64,000 bases of DNA. Origin: Adiantum capillus-veneris. Taxonomy: Eukaryota > Streptophyta > Polypodiopsida > Polypodiales > Pteridaceae. The notes beneath the pieces were generated by a model. The model saw only the letters and a program-made list of their open reading frames with translations, ran no database searches and was not told the origin of the DNA. Location of the stretch: positions 130,259,018-130,323,017 of the forward strand of contig CM043968.1 in NCBI GenBank assembly GCA_014529385.2, read 5' to 3'. Positions 46,799 to 58,291 of this stretch are shown in pieces. How positions within the stretch are numbered: position 1 is the first letter of the stretch; each line of letters starts with the position of its first letter. The position numbers and the translations under genes are program-made.

Positions 46799-48313
46799 TA
46801 CTGCTAAGCACCACACCATGGCTTGCCTCAGGCTACACCCACCATAGCTAGCTCAGAGCACAACAACTGGTATCAGAGCCACTGCTCTCGGCTCGAGTCG
46901 GCGTGCGGGAACCAGTGCCTGCAGAAGGGAAAGCAAACTGTCGACCTGCTCAAATCCGACCAAAAACGGCATCAACCTAAGGCTTTTTCGACACTACGAG
47001 CATATCCAATTCGGCCTCTGCTGATCGCTACAAGTAGAACTACCCTCCTCGTCGTCTGTTGCGCCATCTCTACACAGAGAAATTTTGCCCTTTTTGTTTT
47101 CATTTTCACACTATGACGTGTCATTCCTAGTTTTTAGCCTTGATCAAGAAGCGCTTCACACACATCACCTCGATAAAAGACATACTCACTCACACCCTCA
47201 TCAAGTAATCTGTGCTCATTTTGGTGCGCGGCTTCAAGTTCGACAGCTGCTGCCAATTTCAGTCTCGGAAATTTCGACAATCAAATTCAATTGTCTGTCA
47301 AATATGGCATCAAAAGTCAACATGCACACAAATCGGCAAGATCCCACACTCGGAAAAGCTTCTCAAAACAATGAAGTGGTGCAAGAAAGCTTCAAGACAA
47401 GCTTTTCTCAGAGTATATCAAAACGCTTCAAAAGCTCAAGTTGGCAAGGAAGAGGCAAACAAGTTTTTTATACGCAGAGTTCCACTAAGGCCAAAGAAGA
47501 TTTGCTTCGAGAACCAAGAGGTACATCAAAAGATGCTGAACATCCAGATCCGCTTCGAGACCACAGTACAAGTTTTTTCATCAAATGTTTTTTGCCAGTT
47601 TAGTGTCATAGTTTTTGTCAGCTTTTGTCTATTGTCAAAACCATCATAAACTTTCCAGTCAAAGCTTTTTCTTTTACATTGTCAGTTATTGTCATGCTTG
47701 TCAGTTGTCACATTGTACGAGTTATAGACACTGCCACAAAGATAAGTGGTAAGACCTCCCAACTTTTATCAGTTCTCAGCCCATTTTTGTTGCACTCTCA
47801 TGAGGTTACTGGGTACACCTTAAACCCAAGGTTTGGCAGTGAACCAAAAACTCCAATCATTTTTGGTAGCTAACTATTTTGCCTACACCCTATCTGTTCA
47901 AGGGGGGGTTACTGACATAGCACCACGTTATGGATAAACCAGAAATCCTTGGTTGTGAGAAAACCTAAAACTCACGGTTGACGAGTCACCAAAAACTCGA
48001 GGTATCATGAGTTGCTTCTCCAGTTCGGGCTTGAGGGGGGGATTGTTGGGTATGCAAGCCCAATTATGGGAATATCCAAATGTCTGGTGTCTAGCTCGTG
48101 GGTACAGGCTCTATAGCATGCAGATCAACTTTAGTTGTAAGTCAAGTGGTGCATGGCTTTTTGCCTTTATATGTAAGGCTATACTTCAATAGAGAATACG
48201 TGTGTTTTTCAGGCCTAATCTCTGCTCTCTCTCTCTCTCTCGCATCTACTGCTAAGCACCACACCATGGCTTGCCTCAGGCTACACCCACCATAGCTAGC
48301 TCAGAGCACAACA
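46586..48313 (+). mobile_element. small non-autonomous LTR element, 1.73 kb
   Basis: LTRs of 280 bp (46586-46865) and 270 bp (48044-48313), both TGTTGGG...ACAACA, nearly identical except for a (CT)n length difference. PBS TGGTATCAGAGCC at 46868-46880 (initiator Met tRNA) and a polypurine GAGGGGGGGAT before the right LTR. Flanks TATCT (46581-46585) and TATCC (48314-48318) differ at one base. The 1178-bp interior shows no recognisable protein. It sits inside WVPK copy C gag. Confidence 0.9.
46866..48043 (+). other. interior of the small LTR element
   Basis: Two overlapping frames (47085-47603, 172 codons; 47212-47649, 145 codons) exist, but neither has retroelement motifs, so I treat the interior as probably non-coding. 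Confidence 0.5.
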
Positions 48314-48318
48314 TATCC

Positions 48319-51300
48319 TACACCAAACCCTGATAGTTCAAGTCAAGACATGCATGCCATGGGCCCACGGCTCGGGTCCAGCGTGTTTAGCCGCTTAAAA
48401 GAGACCCTTAGTAGAGCTACTCGCTCCGAACATGTGGTTAATGAAATAAATGAAGGGAGTGGGGAAGTAAATTCGTCATTCATGCCTAAAATGGACCCTA
48501 TGCTTCTTGAGAGTGTGCATGTGAATGTTTCATCCACTGCACCTCCTGATCCCTTAGGACTATCTCCCTCTGAGGTTTTACTACCTGATGGTAGGAGTCT
48601 TGCCGAAGTGCAAGAGATCGAACGCTATATGCAAGCAACAAGGGAGAGGGAAATTGAGAACCTACGAGGGCTAGAACAAAGTCGAGCCCTGAAAGCAAAG
48701 GCTCCTATGACAACAATCATGCCAGCCGAGCAACCGAGTGCTCCCAAGGTAGCAGTCACGGAGGGGCAAGCTATGGGGAGCAATAATGCTTCCACTTCAA
48801 GGGAAACCTCCAGCACGCCAGGCCTAGATGGGATATTCCTAAACGAAAATTGGGAGTATGACCTACAAGCAGAAGCTTTAACTGATCGGTACACATGACA
48901 CACCTACCATGTGGATTGGTTAGATGTTCTACAATCCACATCGGGTGCTACTAGCATAGATGAGCAACAACAGAAAGTCTGTGATGTCCTCCATAGGATT
49001 GTCGAGTTAGAAAGACAGAACACAGGGATCAACATGCCTTCAACAGGCCTAATGAGATTCTTGGATACGGGAAAGACCAACCAACCAACCCTGTCACAAA
49101 TGGAGACTCCCTCAGTGAGCCCCATTGATCCTCCATATGTTGTTTCGCTAGGAGCCTCAGTACAATCTGAGCCCACAAGTGGCAGCTTTACCTTCCCAGA
49201 TCTAGCTCATCTTTCTCTTAATGACACTACGGCTACCATGCATATCCCAATGGTGAGCATGACAAGAAGTACACCATGGAGTTCATTTGTTAACACTGCG
49301 CCGATGCCTAGTAGCACAGTGCCCCCAACTATACCTACATGTATGTATCAATCATGTGCACCTGTCGTACCTCAGCCTCATGTAGCTCCTACACCTCCGA
49401 TTATTCCAAGAGCTTACAATCCACAATGGAATTATCCAAGATTTTATACAAGTGGATCCATGCCATTTAATAATAACATGCCATATCACCCACCCCCTAT
49501 GCCTAGGGCCACACCTGTAAACTTTGGACCACCGTTTGGTACACCACCATACAAAATTTGGGACCCAAGAGCCGCGCGTATGCCAAGGCCAAGGCCAACT
49601 CCCATCTCACATGTGGTTCCAGGAGCACATACACCCATTATACCTGCTCAAATAGGAGATTTGGCAGCATTTGCTCAAACTATCGGTCGCTCTATTGTGG
49701 AAAACATGCGTAGTGCACCTAATAGAGAGCCTAGGAGCAAGGCAGTTCAAGTAGCTAAGCTCACACAGAAATTCAATGGAGACGGAGATGCTAGAAAGCA
49801 TATGGAAGTCTTTGAACATGTGTGCGATTCCTTGGAAGAGCACAATGAGCTACATAAGTGTAAGGCTTTGAGTTTGACCCTAAGCAGAAAGGCTGGAGAT
49901 TGGTATAGAACCTTAAGAGTAGAAGAAAAAACGATCTACTCTACTCTTAGGAGACTGTTCTTAAAATAATACATACGAGAGGGAGTACTTTGGGGTGTAG
50001 CCTCTCAGCTCCAGAAAGCCCAACAAGAAGAAGGTGAATCCGTGAGAGACTTCATTAGTCGCCTAAAGAATTTGAATTCTCGATGCAATCCAAACGAGAG
50101 ATTCAACAACAACCAATTGTTCGATAGATTCATTAGGGGACTACGACATGAAAGTATCTATAATGGCCTAGTCATTAGAGGTATCACTACTTGGGAAGCA
50201 GTCACCATGAATGCAATCCAATTGGAGGATAATTTAATGATTGCAGGAGAAAGAGTGTCTGCCGAGCCAAAGTCTAGTAGCTCGCAAGCATCAGGGCATG
50301 AGCCAATGAAGATAAAGCCAATCGTGAAAGAGCAAACGATATCTGAGATGACTTTGGCAGATCTCACAAAGGCCATCCAAGAAAGCCTTAGGGGTCATCG
50401 TGCTCCACAAAACACTCATATGTATCCAAGAAGGGAGCAACAATGGTGCTCAATTTGCTTGGGCCCACATACTACGAGTGAATGCCCTACTTTCAGAGTA
50501 AAGTTTAACGGGATTTGTAACGCGTGTGGTAGGTATGGCCATCAAGCGAAGGATTGCCTAATGCTTAAACGCATCATGGAAAATAGACCACCTATAGCTT
50601 GGGCAGACTCACCTTGAGTTCCTGCATTGATGCCTACCCCACCCATGGAGCAACAGTTGCCATTACATCACATGGTCCCTAGAACCCAAAATGTGGTCCG
50701 AACCACACCGTTGCCACCTCCAGTGCTAGGACCGCAACCCCCTCATCCAAGAGTTACACCTATGAACCAAATAGGTTGCGAGTCATCTAGTACTTATGTA
50801 GATTGCGAAGGGGACATAGACCCTAGTATCACCTATGGAGTCGACATGCTTGAGGAGTGTCCCATGTACTATATGGAAGACCATTGGGGACAAATCAAAC
50901 CGGTATATCAAGCTACTGCGCTAGCAACAAGAGGCCAAAACATTAATAGTTTTGCCAGGAGACCACCTCTTCAGTGCTACGAATGTGGTGGACCACATCG
51001 AGTAGCTGAGTGCCCCATTAGAATACAAAAGAATGCCGCACTAATGCAAATAAGTCAAGGGAGTGCATTGGCAATGCCAATACTCATTTGTAATCGTTGT
51101 GGCATAGATCATTTGATCGCACAATGTCCTAACAATCCAAACGCACCGAAAATCACACCATTGAACATAATAGAGATTGTTGATGGGACACCACCAACTA
51201 TAAACATAGCACCAGTGAATGCACTCACACGGTCGATGCTCCAAAATCAAAATTACATCCTCGAAGAGAGAGATGATGCATCCATTGGCCGAGCGAGAAA

Positions 51301-53374
51301 GAAGAAAACACGAAGAAAGAAATCTCTTAATGCTTCTAGCTCAAAACCTAGTTCAAAGACTAACATAGGGACAGGAGAGGATCCCGTGTATATGAATGAC
51401 CCTGAGGATGACTCAGATTCGATAGAGACCACGGAGACCAAAACTATTACTACAAAGGAAAAAGCTAGTGAGGAGGATCACGAGAGGGAATTACGACGAG
51501 CACCAAAAGAGTATTCAAATATCCAGATGTCGGACACAGTGTTTCCCACACAAGTTCAACCTCACAAGAACTACATGCCGTTAGCTATACTCAGTATCAT
51601 TCGGGAAGAGAGTGAGGGTAGGACATTTGAAAGTGGACACACACCTTTCCTACTAGAGAGAATGTTTGGTGAGGGAATGCCCGACCCCCTTGAGGAAGTG
51701 GAGATTCCATCTTCACCATTCTCTTGTCATGGTCCTACGTCCCACAAGATGCCATTAAATGTTGCCAAATTGATGGATTTCATGTCTTCAGAAGTTAGAA
51801 CCACCATCATGTCCAAACTATATAAAGACCCCGAGCTAGTCTCAGCTCTTCGAGCCTTCCTCAATGGAGAATTACAGGTTGGATTACCACAGTTTGCACA
51901 TATGAACAAACTTGACTCGGTAATGAATGACGACGAACATTTAGCACCACCATGTGACCTAGCGAGACATGAATCTGTAATTGAAGTACCCGTTAACAAG
52001 TTGGGGCAATACTTTGAAGGTGATGAATCTAATGCTACTCTGCCAATCACTACTAAAGGATTAACTGTAAAGGGAGTCCTTGACGGTGGTGTGGGAGTCA
52101 GCATGGTGACAAAGAGTTTTTGGGAGTCTATGGGGCGACCTCACCTTGAAGCCACAAGTGTAGTGGTAAAAATGGCTAATGGATCTATTGTTACGCCTAT
52201 TGGAATGCTAAAGGATCTCAGGATCAAAGTCTTGGGACACAAGGTAAGGCAGACTTTCATTGTTATGGATTTTTCCAAGCATCCTATGTCATTTGAGATG
52301 ATCTTAGGGCGTCCATTCATGAGGGAAGCAAAAATGGTGCATGACTGGTCCAAAAACCACGTCTACTTACAGTTCCAAGACTCTGTCATTCGAGTTGATC
52401 TTTTAAGTGGTTGAATGCATCCTCTAGGAAATAAATTCATCATTGATAATCGATCAGACACAACAATTCACTCAGCTCCATTACAGTATTGTTACACGTG
52501 TAACGAAGACACGGATATTGGGGAGAACTCTCCTTATATGAATATCCTACCTGGGATGACTGAGTCGGACAATGTGGATTGGGTCCACCTAGCAGCAACC
52601 ATAGACACTTGGGGAAATAGGGGGACGACCTGGGTAACACCTGAGGGGGATGAAATGCCTGTACCCTTAAATATGCTACAAGCAATGCATATAGCTTCTG
52701 ATAAGACTCATCCTAATGTAACGAAGAAAACATACAAGTGGGTCCCTAAAGCTTCTTTAGTGACCATAGCTAGTGCTAAAAAACAGAAGCCTTGTAAGAA
52801 ACGTACCACTCGCTCCAAGAAAAGTAAGAAAATGTTGCGATGGATCCCTAAACGACTATTGGAAGCCCAAGGCTACTATCAAGGAAATGATCAAATCTGG
52901 GTGCCAAAACGTAGATTGTGCTCTTACCTATCACCTGACCCATGTGAGCCCAATCCCGTAGCTCCAAAACGAATCAATGATCGTGGAAAGAAAAAAATCA
53001 CAGAATGCTACACACCCGCTCCCGAGCTAGTTTGGGTACCAAAGAAAGAACGATTTGTTCCACCTAGCTCAGGAAGGGGGGAGTCCCATGAAGCTTCTAG
53101 CTCCTCATGTAATGCATCCGTAGAGGTAAAAGCTTCTCCACAGCCTCCACCTACAATAGTGGACCTCCATACAGCTACAAAGGAATCCACACCTCCCAGT
53201 GTTCAAGAATCACCTGATGAACTACTTCAAGTTCGATCTTGGGAGAGTACCTTACCACCCTTGCAACTTGACGAGGCGCCTAAGGTAATAGAAAACTACT
53301 GGCAAAAATCTCCACCTATTACCAACTGGAACAATTGGTTTCAAAAGGTGACAAGCTCATTTCAAACGGTATGA
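48319..53374 (+). pseudogene. WVPK copy C: Gag, four zinc knuckles, protease and WVPK tail; one frame with four stops
   Basis: A single frame of over 1680 codons with no frameshift, broken only by stops ending at 48898 (TGA), 49969 (TAA), 50617 (TGA) and 52414 (TGA). In order: a proline-rich region; Gag core (VAKLTQKFNGDGDARKHMEV; FNNNQLFDRFIRGLRHE); zinc knuckles at 50447-50485 (CX2CX3HX4C), 50516-50557 (canonical CX2CX4HX4C), 50975-51013 and 51089-51127 (both CX2CX3HX4C); a basic then acidic linker; a retropepsin-like domain (GVLDGGVGVSMVTKSFW; ILGRPFMREAK near 52310); a CYTCNEDTD segment; and a basic tail with four WVPK-like units at about 52737, 52840, 52896 and 53030. No pol follows. Gag would form particles and the protease would mature it (family knowledge). 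Confidence 0.82.
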
Positions 53375-55016
53375 TCTACCCAAGGAAGGGGGGAGTGTTG
53401 GCTGACAGTCATCATTCATTTGTTTCCCTCTCAACCTTTTTCCCTGACCTCTCAATCACCAATCTTAGGGAATGTACATATAAAGCTTTATACTCACAAA
53501 AAACAAAAAAATAAAGAGCAAGAGCAATTAGCAAACGAGTATGCACAATAAAAGTCAAAACATTGACCCAGACCTACACATTTACATCCGGTACACTGAA
53601 ACAGAAACCTATGTCATGAAACACCTTTGATCCTCATCACTTGAGTGATGGAGGGTAGGTAAGATTAGTACGATAGGAGTGTTTCTGTTTTAGAGTTGAG
53701 TGATTAGCAAAGTTCTCTTTTCCCACTAATGTGCCTCCTGGAGGTATTCCTTTTGTTTCCTAGTGTGTACAGGAGCGTGTTGCTATTGATAGGATTTGGA
53801 CCTTCATGGAATCTTTATCTCGACTCACTCTTCAAATCAAGTGCGACCATTGACACAAACAGGTGTTTCTTGTCAATTAGCATTGCCCCTTATCTTTTTT
53901 GCATCTATGATTGTTTGCTTTAATTGTGATTGGTAGCCTAATATTCACCGCATTTGCTTAGTATCAAACATTTAATTCAATGTAATTTTTTGTCATAATC
54001 ACTTGTCTAGGTTTAAAAATCAAGCAGTCCGACTAAGCTAGTTTGACCAAGTTAGGTGTTAGAGATCTTCTCTTAATACCATGGGGAATGCCTTCCTAAT
54101 AATCAACGGTTACTTAGGTTCTTAATCCGATTTAGGCAGCATTGTGTGAAATGTACTAGGGCTTTCTAGTGGGCTTGACCCTATTGACCTTTAGCTTAAG
54201 TATTATAAAGGGATTTAACTAGTGTGATAAGCCTGGGGAGGTGTATCAGTGTTATATGACCCCCCAAAGTTACAAAATTAAAATGCTGAAAATGAACAAA
54301 CAAAAAATCAAAGTGCCACACTGTAAAATCTTAAGCTGGAAGAGAAATCTCAGCTTGATTTGGTACTTCACTCACATGTATTGCCTATGGTACTAGAGCC
54401 CTAGAGGTTCCCAGTGTGGGCGCTTTTCCTTGAAAAGCAAAAAACCCAAGGCATACAAAATAAGCACACACATCAAATTGAATCACTGTGAAAAGACTTT
54501 GGGGGGTCAAAGAAAAAGTAATCAGTCAGGCGATTATTTCATGAGAAATTCCTTTTATGGTAGCTTAACTACAAGGTCTTCTAGATATAGCCTCTAGTCA
54601 GCCCTCGAACATGAATACTTGGCTCTCGCGATTAAACAACTTAATTGACCACAAAAAATTAAGAAGCTTACCCATGGTATTAATATTCGATCTCTAGTGC
54701 CTTTCGACCGTCAAATTAGCGACCCCAGACTTGTTTAATTTTTTACCTTTACATGTGTTTATGCATTTGATTACATTGCAATTTAATGTTCATTGCTGAC
54801 AAATTGTTTGAAATTCTTTTACCAATCAATTTGTCTACCTAAAACTGCATATGCTTTTTACTCACTTATGAGAATGCAATTACTGTGCCAATGTTGTTTG
54901 ATTTTGGAGTGACTGAAGAAGGCTAAGAACATTCATCTCAAATGCTCTTCCACCTCGACGAACGAGCTTCAACTCAATAGCTTCCGAGGATGGAATCTAC
55001 ATCAGGAAGGGGGGCA
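53375..55016 (+). other. WVPK copy C non-coding region and polypurine tract
   Basis: 1.64 kb between the WVPK frame and the 3' LTR, collinear with 20091-21820 of copy A. No RT, RNase H or integrase motifs on either strand. The region ends with the polypurine tract AGGAAGGGGGG (55004-55014) right before the LTR. Confidence 0.8.
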
Positions 55017-55329
55017 TGTTAACCCTCACGGCTCACAGACACCCCATCACCTATGACGGACGTGTATTATGTATTTGGTAGAGTCAAGTACCGGGCTTGT
55101 CGGACCAATAGGAAAAGGGTAAGAGTGATCGCCAATGAGAGGCGCACTCTAACCGGGACATTCAAGGGATTAGTTGGCTAAGCATGGGCTCCCAAGTGTG
55201 AATGGGGTGAGCTCATATAGAAGCCAACTAAACCTAAAATTCACTTATTCTCTCATTTGTGCAATAGAAGAGTGCTCTTGCTCCATCTCCATCTCCATCT
55301 TCTTCTTCTTCACCTCCTCGTGTGTGTGT

Positions 55330-55427
<98 letters not shown>

Positions 55428-55653
55428 ATTGCGGCGGCACGATGGCGGTGAAGCGGTTGAGCGCGACGTAGCGGCGTCTCCTTCTTCTTCACGGCGAGGA
55501 ATCCTCCACGGCAGGAGCATAGAGCGGTGAGTGACACACCATTGCCCTCTTTTGAGCTTACTAGTTACGCTAGTTGTGTGCTTGGAGCCATCTATGGCTC
55601 GCACACAGTGTTAGGCAAGGCCCTTGCTTCGACAGTGCGGCAAGGAGCGCACA
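55017..55653 (+). repeat. 3' LTR of WVPK copy C
   Basis: 637 bp, TGTTAACC...GCGCACA. Its tract is (GT)n of about 55 bp followed by (GA)n of about 52 bp (55319-55427), unlike the mostly GA tract in the 5' LTR. Confidence 0.92.
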
Positions 55654-55658
55654 GATGT

Positions 55659-56212
55659 TGTGCCATGTGGCGGTCCAAAGTTCATATGTGTGGCCCTAGG
55701 CATAGCAGACGTCGGATGTGACATGCTAATGCTAGCCGTTATGGTCCCATGGAAATAAGAGCTTGGGTGTTGTGGTTGTGGAGCATAGGTAGTTGAAACA
55801 ATGGGAGGGGTAGGGACTATATGAGTATGAGGACCCATGGCTGTATATGATTGGTACACACTTGTAGGTACTGTTGCACGCATTGGGCTACCATGTAGTG
55901 GTGCTTTACTAACAAATGAGGTCCATGGCGTGTTTCTTGGCATGCCCATCATTGGGGTAGGCATGGTAGCCGTGGTCTCATCAAGATAAAGATGAGCTAG
56001 ACTTGGAAAGGTAAAGCTATCACTGGTGGGCTCAGATTGCACTGAGACCCCAGGCGAAACAACATATGGGGGATCCATCGGACTTACCGAGGGAGTCTCC
56101 ATTTGCGATAAGTTCGGTTGTTTAGCCTTCCCTGTATCCAAGAATCTCATGAGACCCGTTGAAGGCATGTGGATCCCCTTGTTCTGTCTCTCTAGCTCAA
56201 CAACCCTATGGA
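55659..56212 (-). pseudogene. WVPK copy B gag, N-terminal part
   Basis: Read on the minus strand from 56212 it gives VVELERQNKGIHMPSTGL and continues as the proline-rich Gag region equivalent to 49000-49530 of copy C. It is cut at 55658 by copy C and continues at 35551. At its other side the frame is cut inside a codon by the LTR of element F at 56213. Confidence 0.82.
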
Positions 56213-57876
56213 TGTCATAATAATCAATATCTAATTCTCCTAAATGATTTTCTCATGTTAAACTGATCATTTAATATGGGGAAGTGCCAGGGGAGAAAAA
56301 GCTAGAATATTGGTTAAGCTAGCAAACTGGCCACTGTAGGGATCCAAAGGAGGGAAAATAGGGATCCAAAGGGGGGGCCATCTGCAAAAGAGCCATGTGC
56401 AACAATGGGCTCAAAAGACCCTAAGGTTCAGCCCATTAAGACTTCCAAAATGCTAAGGTTCCAAAATTCAAAGGTTGTGTCCAAAGGTCAACCATGGGGG
56501 AATTGGATGCTTTGTGTGTGTCAAAAAAGTCTTACAAATCCCTACTTAGGAGGGGGCAAGCCTAGCTTGTAGAGGATGAGAGAGAAAGTCACACACACAC
56601 ACACACAAGCTACCTTTACACAAAAGGAATGAGAGACACATGTCAGCTCCCTATGCCAGATGCCCACAAGGTGTACCCAATTCCTATTGGATGGCCTTGG
56701 AGGTGGACCAATGAGAATTAGGCTAGAGTAAATCTAGTTTAATTAATTTAAAAAACACTTAATAAAAGAACCAATGAGAATTAAGTCCTCTAGAAGACTA
56801 TTGGACAGTCTCCCAAGGGGTCCAATGAGCATTCAACAGCCCAATGGCTTGCCTGATTCCTATTGTCCAGGAGGCAAAGGGGTCCAATGAGAGTTTAGTT
56901 GAATTATTAAATTACCTAAAGCTCTCACAAAAGGGGAAAGGGGGACACATGTCAGAAGGCTATCACTTATACTGCTTAATTACCATTGGCTAGGCCTGGG
57001 GAGGTCCAATGAGAGTAGAGCATGAGCAAATAGCAAGAGGGGTCGACCAAGAGAGAGAGGGGGATGATTTTTGCAGGGGCATTATCACACACACACTCAC
57101 ACAATCTCATGTGTGAAGTAAAGAAGACTCTCTCTCCTTCTCAAGCTTTAATGGAAAGCTTACCACCTACTCCAAGCTTGTGAGAAGGGAGGCCTACACC
57201 AACAACTCTTGGCTTTGTGATGTAAATCCAACCAAGAGCCAAGCTTCAATGCATGCTCATCTCCTTTACCATGCTAATTACTAAGCTAAGCTATGCTAAT
57301 ATGAGTGATTATGTGAGGAGATGTACATCTTTCTCGTAAGAATACTCCTTCTTCCTCTCAATCTACTCTCATACCCTGCTAGCTCGTAAGGAGATGTACA
57401 TCTTTGTCGTAAGAATACTCCTTCTTCCTCTCAATCTACTCTCATACCTTGCTAGCTCTCACCATCTTTGAAGGTGTGTGAGGTCTTGGGTCTGAGACCG
57501 GAGATAATTGATGTTGTGTTTGCTAAGTGTTTTGCTTAGTGCATGAAGCTTTCATGTTCATTGCACTAGCTAGTCTTGAAGGAACACAAGGAATTGTATT
57601 GTACAATGTCTCTCTTGATGGGAGAAACCATAATACAAAGCCTTTTGGAGGGGGGACCGGCTCCATGCAAATCCGGTCCTCAACTGTTGTCAATAACTTA
57701 ATTTCTCTCTCTTTTGAAAGTATTGTTCATGCTATCTAACTAGGTGTTATGCTTTTTGTTGCTCTCTCCACCCAAGCACTCTTGTAATTCTCATTAGGAA
57801 TCTATTCTAATGAAATGCCCACTATGTTCATGCTAATTTCCACTACACACAAGTTTTTAGGCCATTAAAATTTACA
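56213..57876 (+). repeat. 5' LTR of element F, 1664 bp
   Basis: TGTCATAATAATC...TTTACA. It is closely similar to the solo LTR at 14563-16146, with an extra copy of a 73-bp unit (57315-57460) that explains most of the length difference. A plant gypsy PBS follows directly. Confidence 0.9.
57314..57460. repeat. 73-bp tandem duplication in the F LTR
   Basis: GGAGATGTACATCTTT and the following sequence to CTGCTAGCTC occur twice with a 73-bp period. The related solo LTR has a single copy. Confidence 0.88.
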
Positions 57877-57877
57877 T

Positions 57878-57890
57878 TGGTATCAAAGCA
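57878..57890 (+). promoter_or_regulatory. primer binding site of element F
   Basis: TGGTATCAAAGCA one base after the LTR. It matches the initiator Met tRNA site except for A in place of G in CAGAGC. Confidence 0.8.
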
Positions 57891-58291
57891 CAAGGTTTCT
57901 TTTTTCTTGCTGAAGAAGGGAGGTCCTCAAGCTAGCTATAAATGGTTGGTATTATGAATTGCCTGTGAGTAAGTAGAATAGGGATTTTGCAGTCTTGCAG
58001 TGCGCGTGCCTTCGTGCAGTTAACGGGGTATCACCGTAGAGAGCTATGGTCTTAATAGTGGAGTCCTACGGGGCTTGCCTACGGCAACCACTATTGAGCT
58101 ATTAGAATCTTGACAGGAGCCGGTGCTGTTTTGGTGTTGAACGACCCTCTCTTCTATTCCTTGCAATTAATGGTATTCGAGCCACGGGTACAGTAGCTAG
58201 AGTGCTTTTTCTAAAGGGGTAAAGAGGAGTAGCAACTAGGGCTTGAAGTGCCAAAGTACACCTAAAAGGTTTACACCTAAAATTTGTTAGA
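57891..58291 (+). other. element F leader
   Basis: About 400 bp between PBS and gag ATG without a supported coding region. Confidence 0.6.

Larger units (their letters stand above)
35557..55653 (+). mobile_element. WVPK-family LTR retroelement copy C with two nested insertions
   Basis: The LTRs (35557-36185 and 55017-55653), the tRNA-Asp-type PBS, the gag-protease-WVPK frame, the PPT and a perfect target duplication define the copy. Nested inside are gypsy element E (36576-46359, minus) in the leader and a small LTR element (46586-48313) in gag. The element's own sequence is about 8.6 kb. It has no reverse transcriptase, RNase H or integrase and must depend on another element for these. Confidence 0.9.
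35552..55658. other. 5-bp target site duplication GATGT of WVPK copy C
   Basis: GATGT occurs at 35552-35556 just before TGTTAACC and at 55654-55658 just after GAGCGCACA. It flanks copy C exactly and joins the two halves of copy B gag. Confidence 0.93.

Noticed and set aside
47085-47649. Two overlapping frames inside the small LTR element as possible proteins
   Set aside because: They overlap in different frames, lack retroelement motifs, and the element looks non-autonomous. Not strong enough to call.
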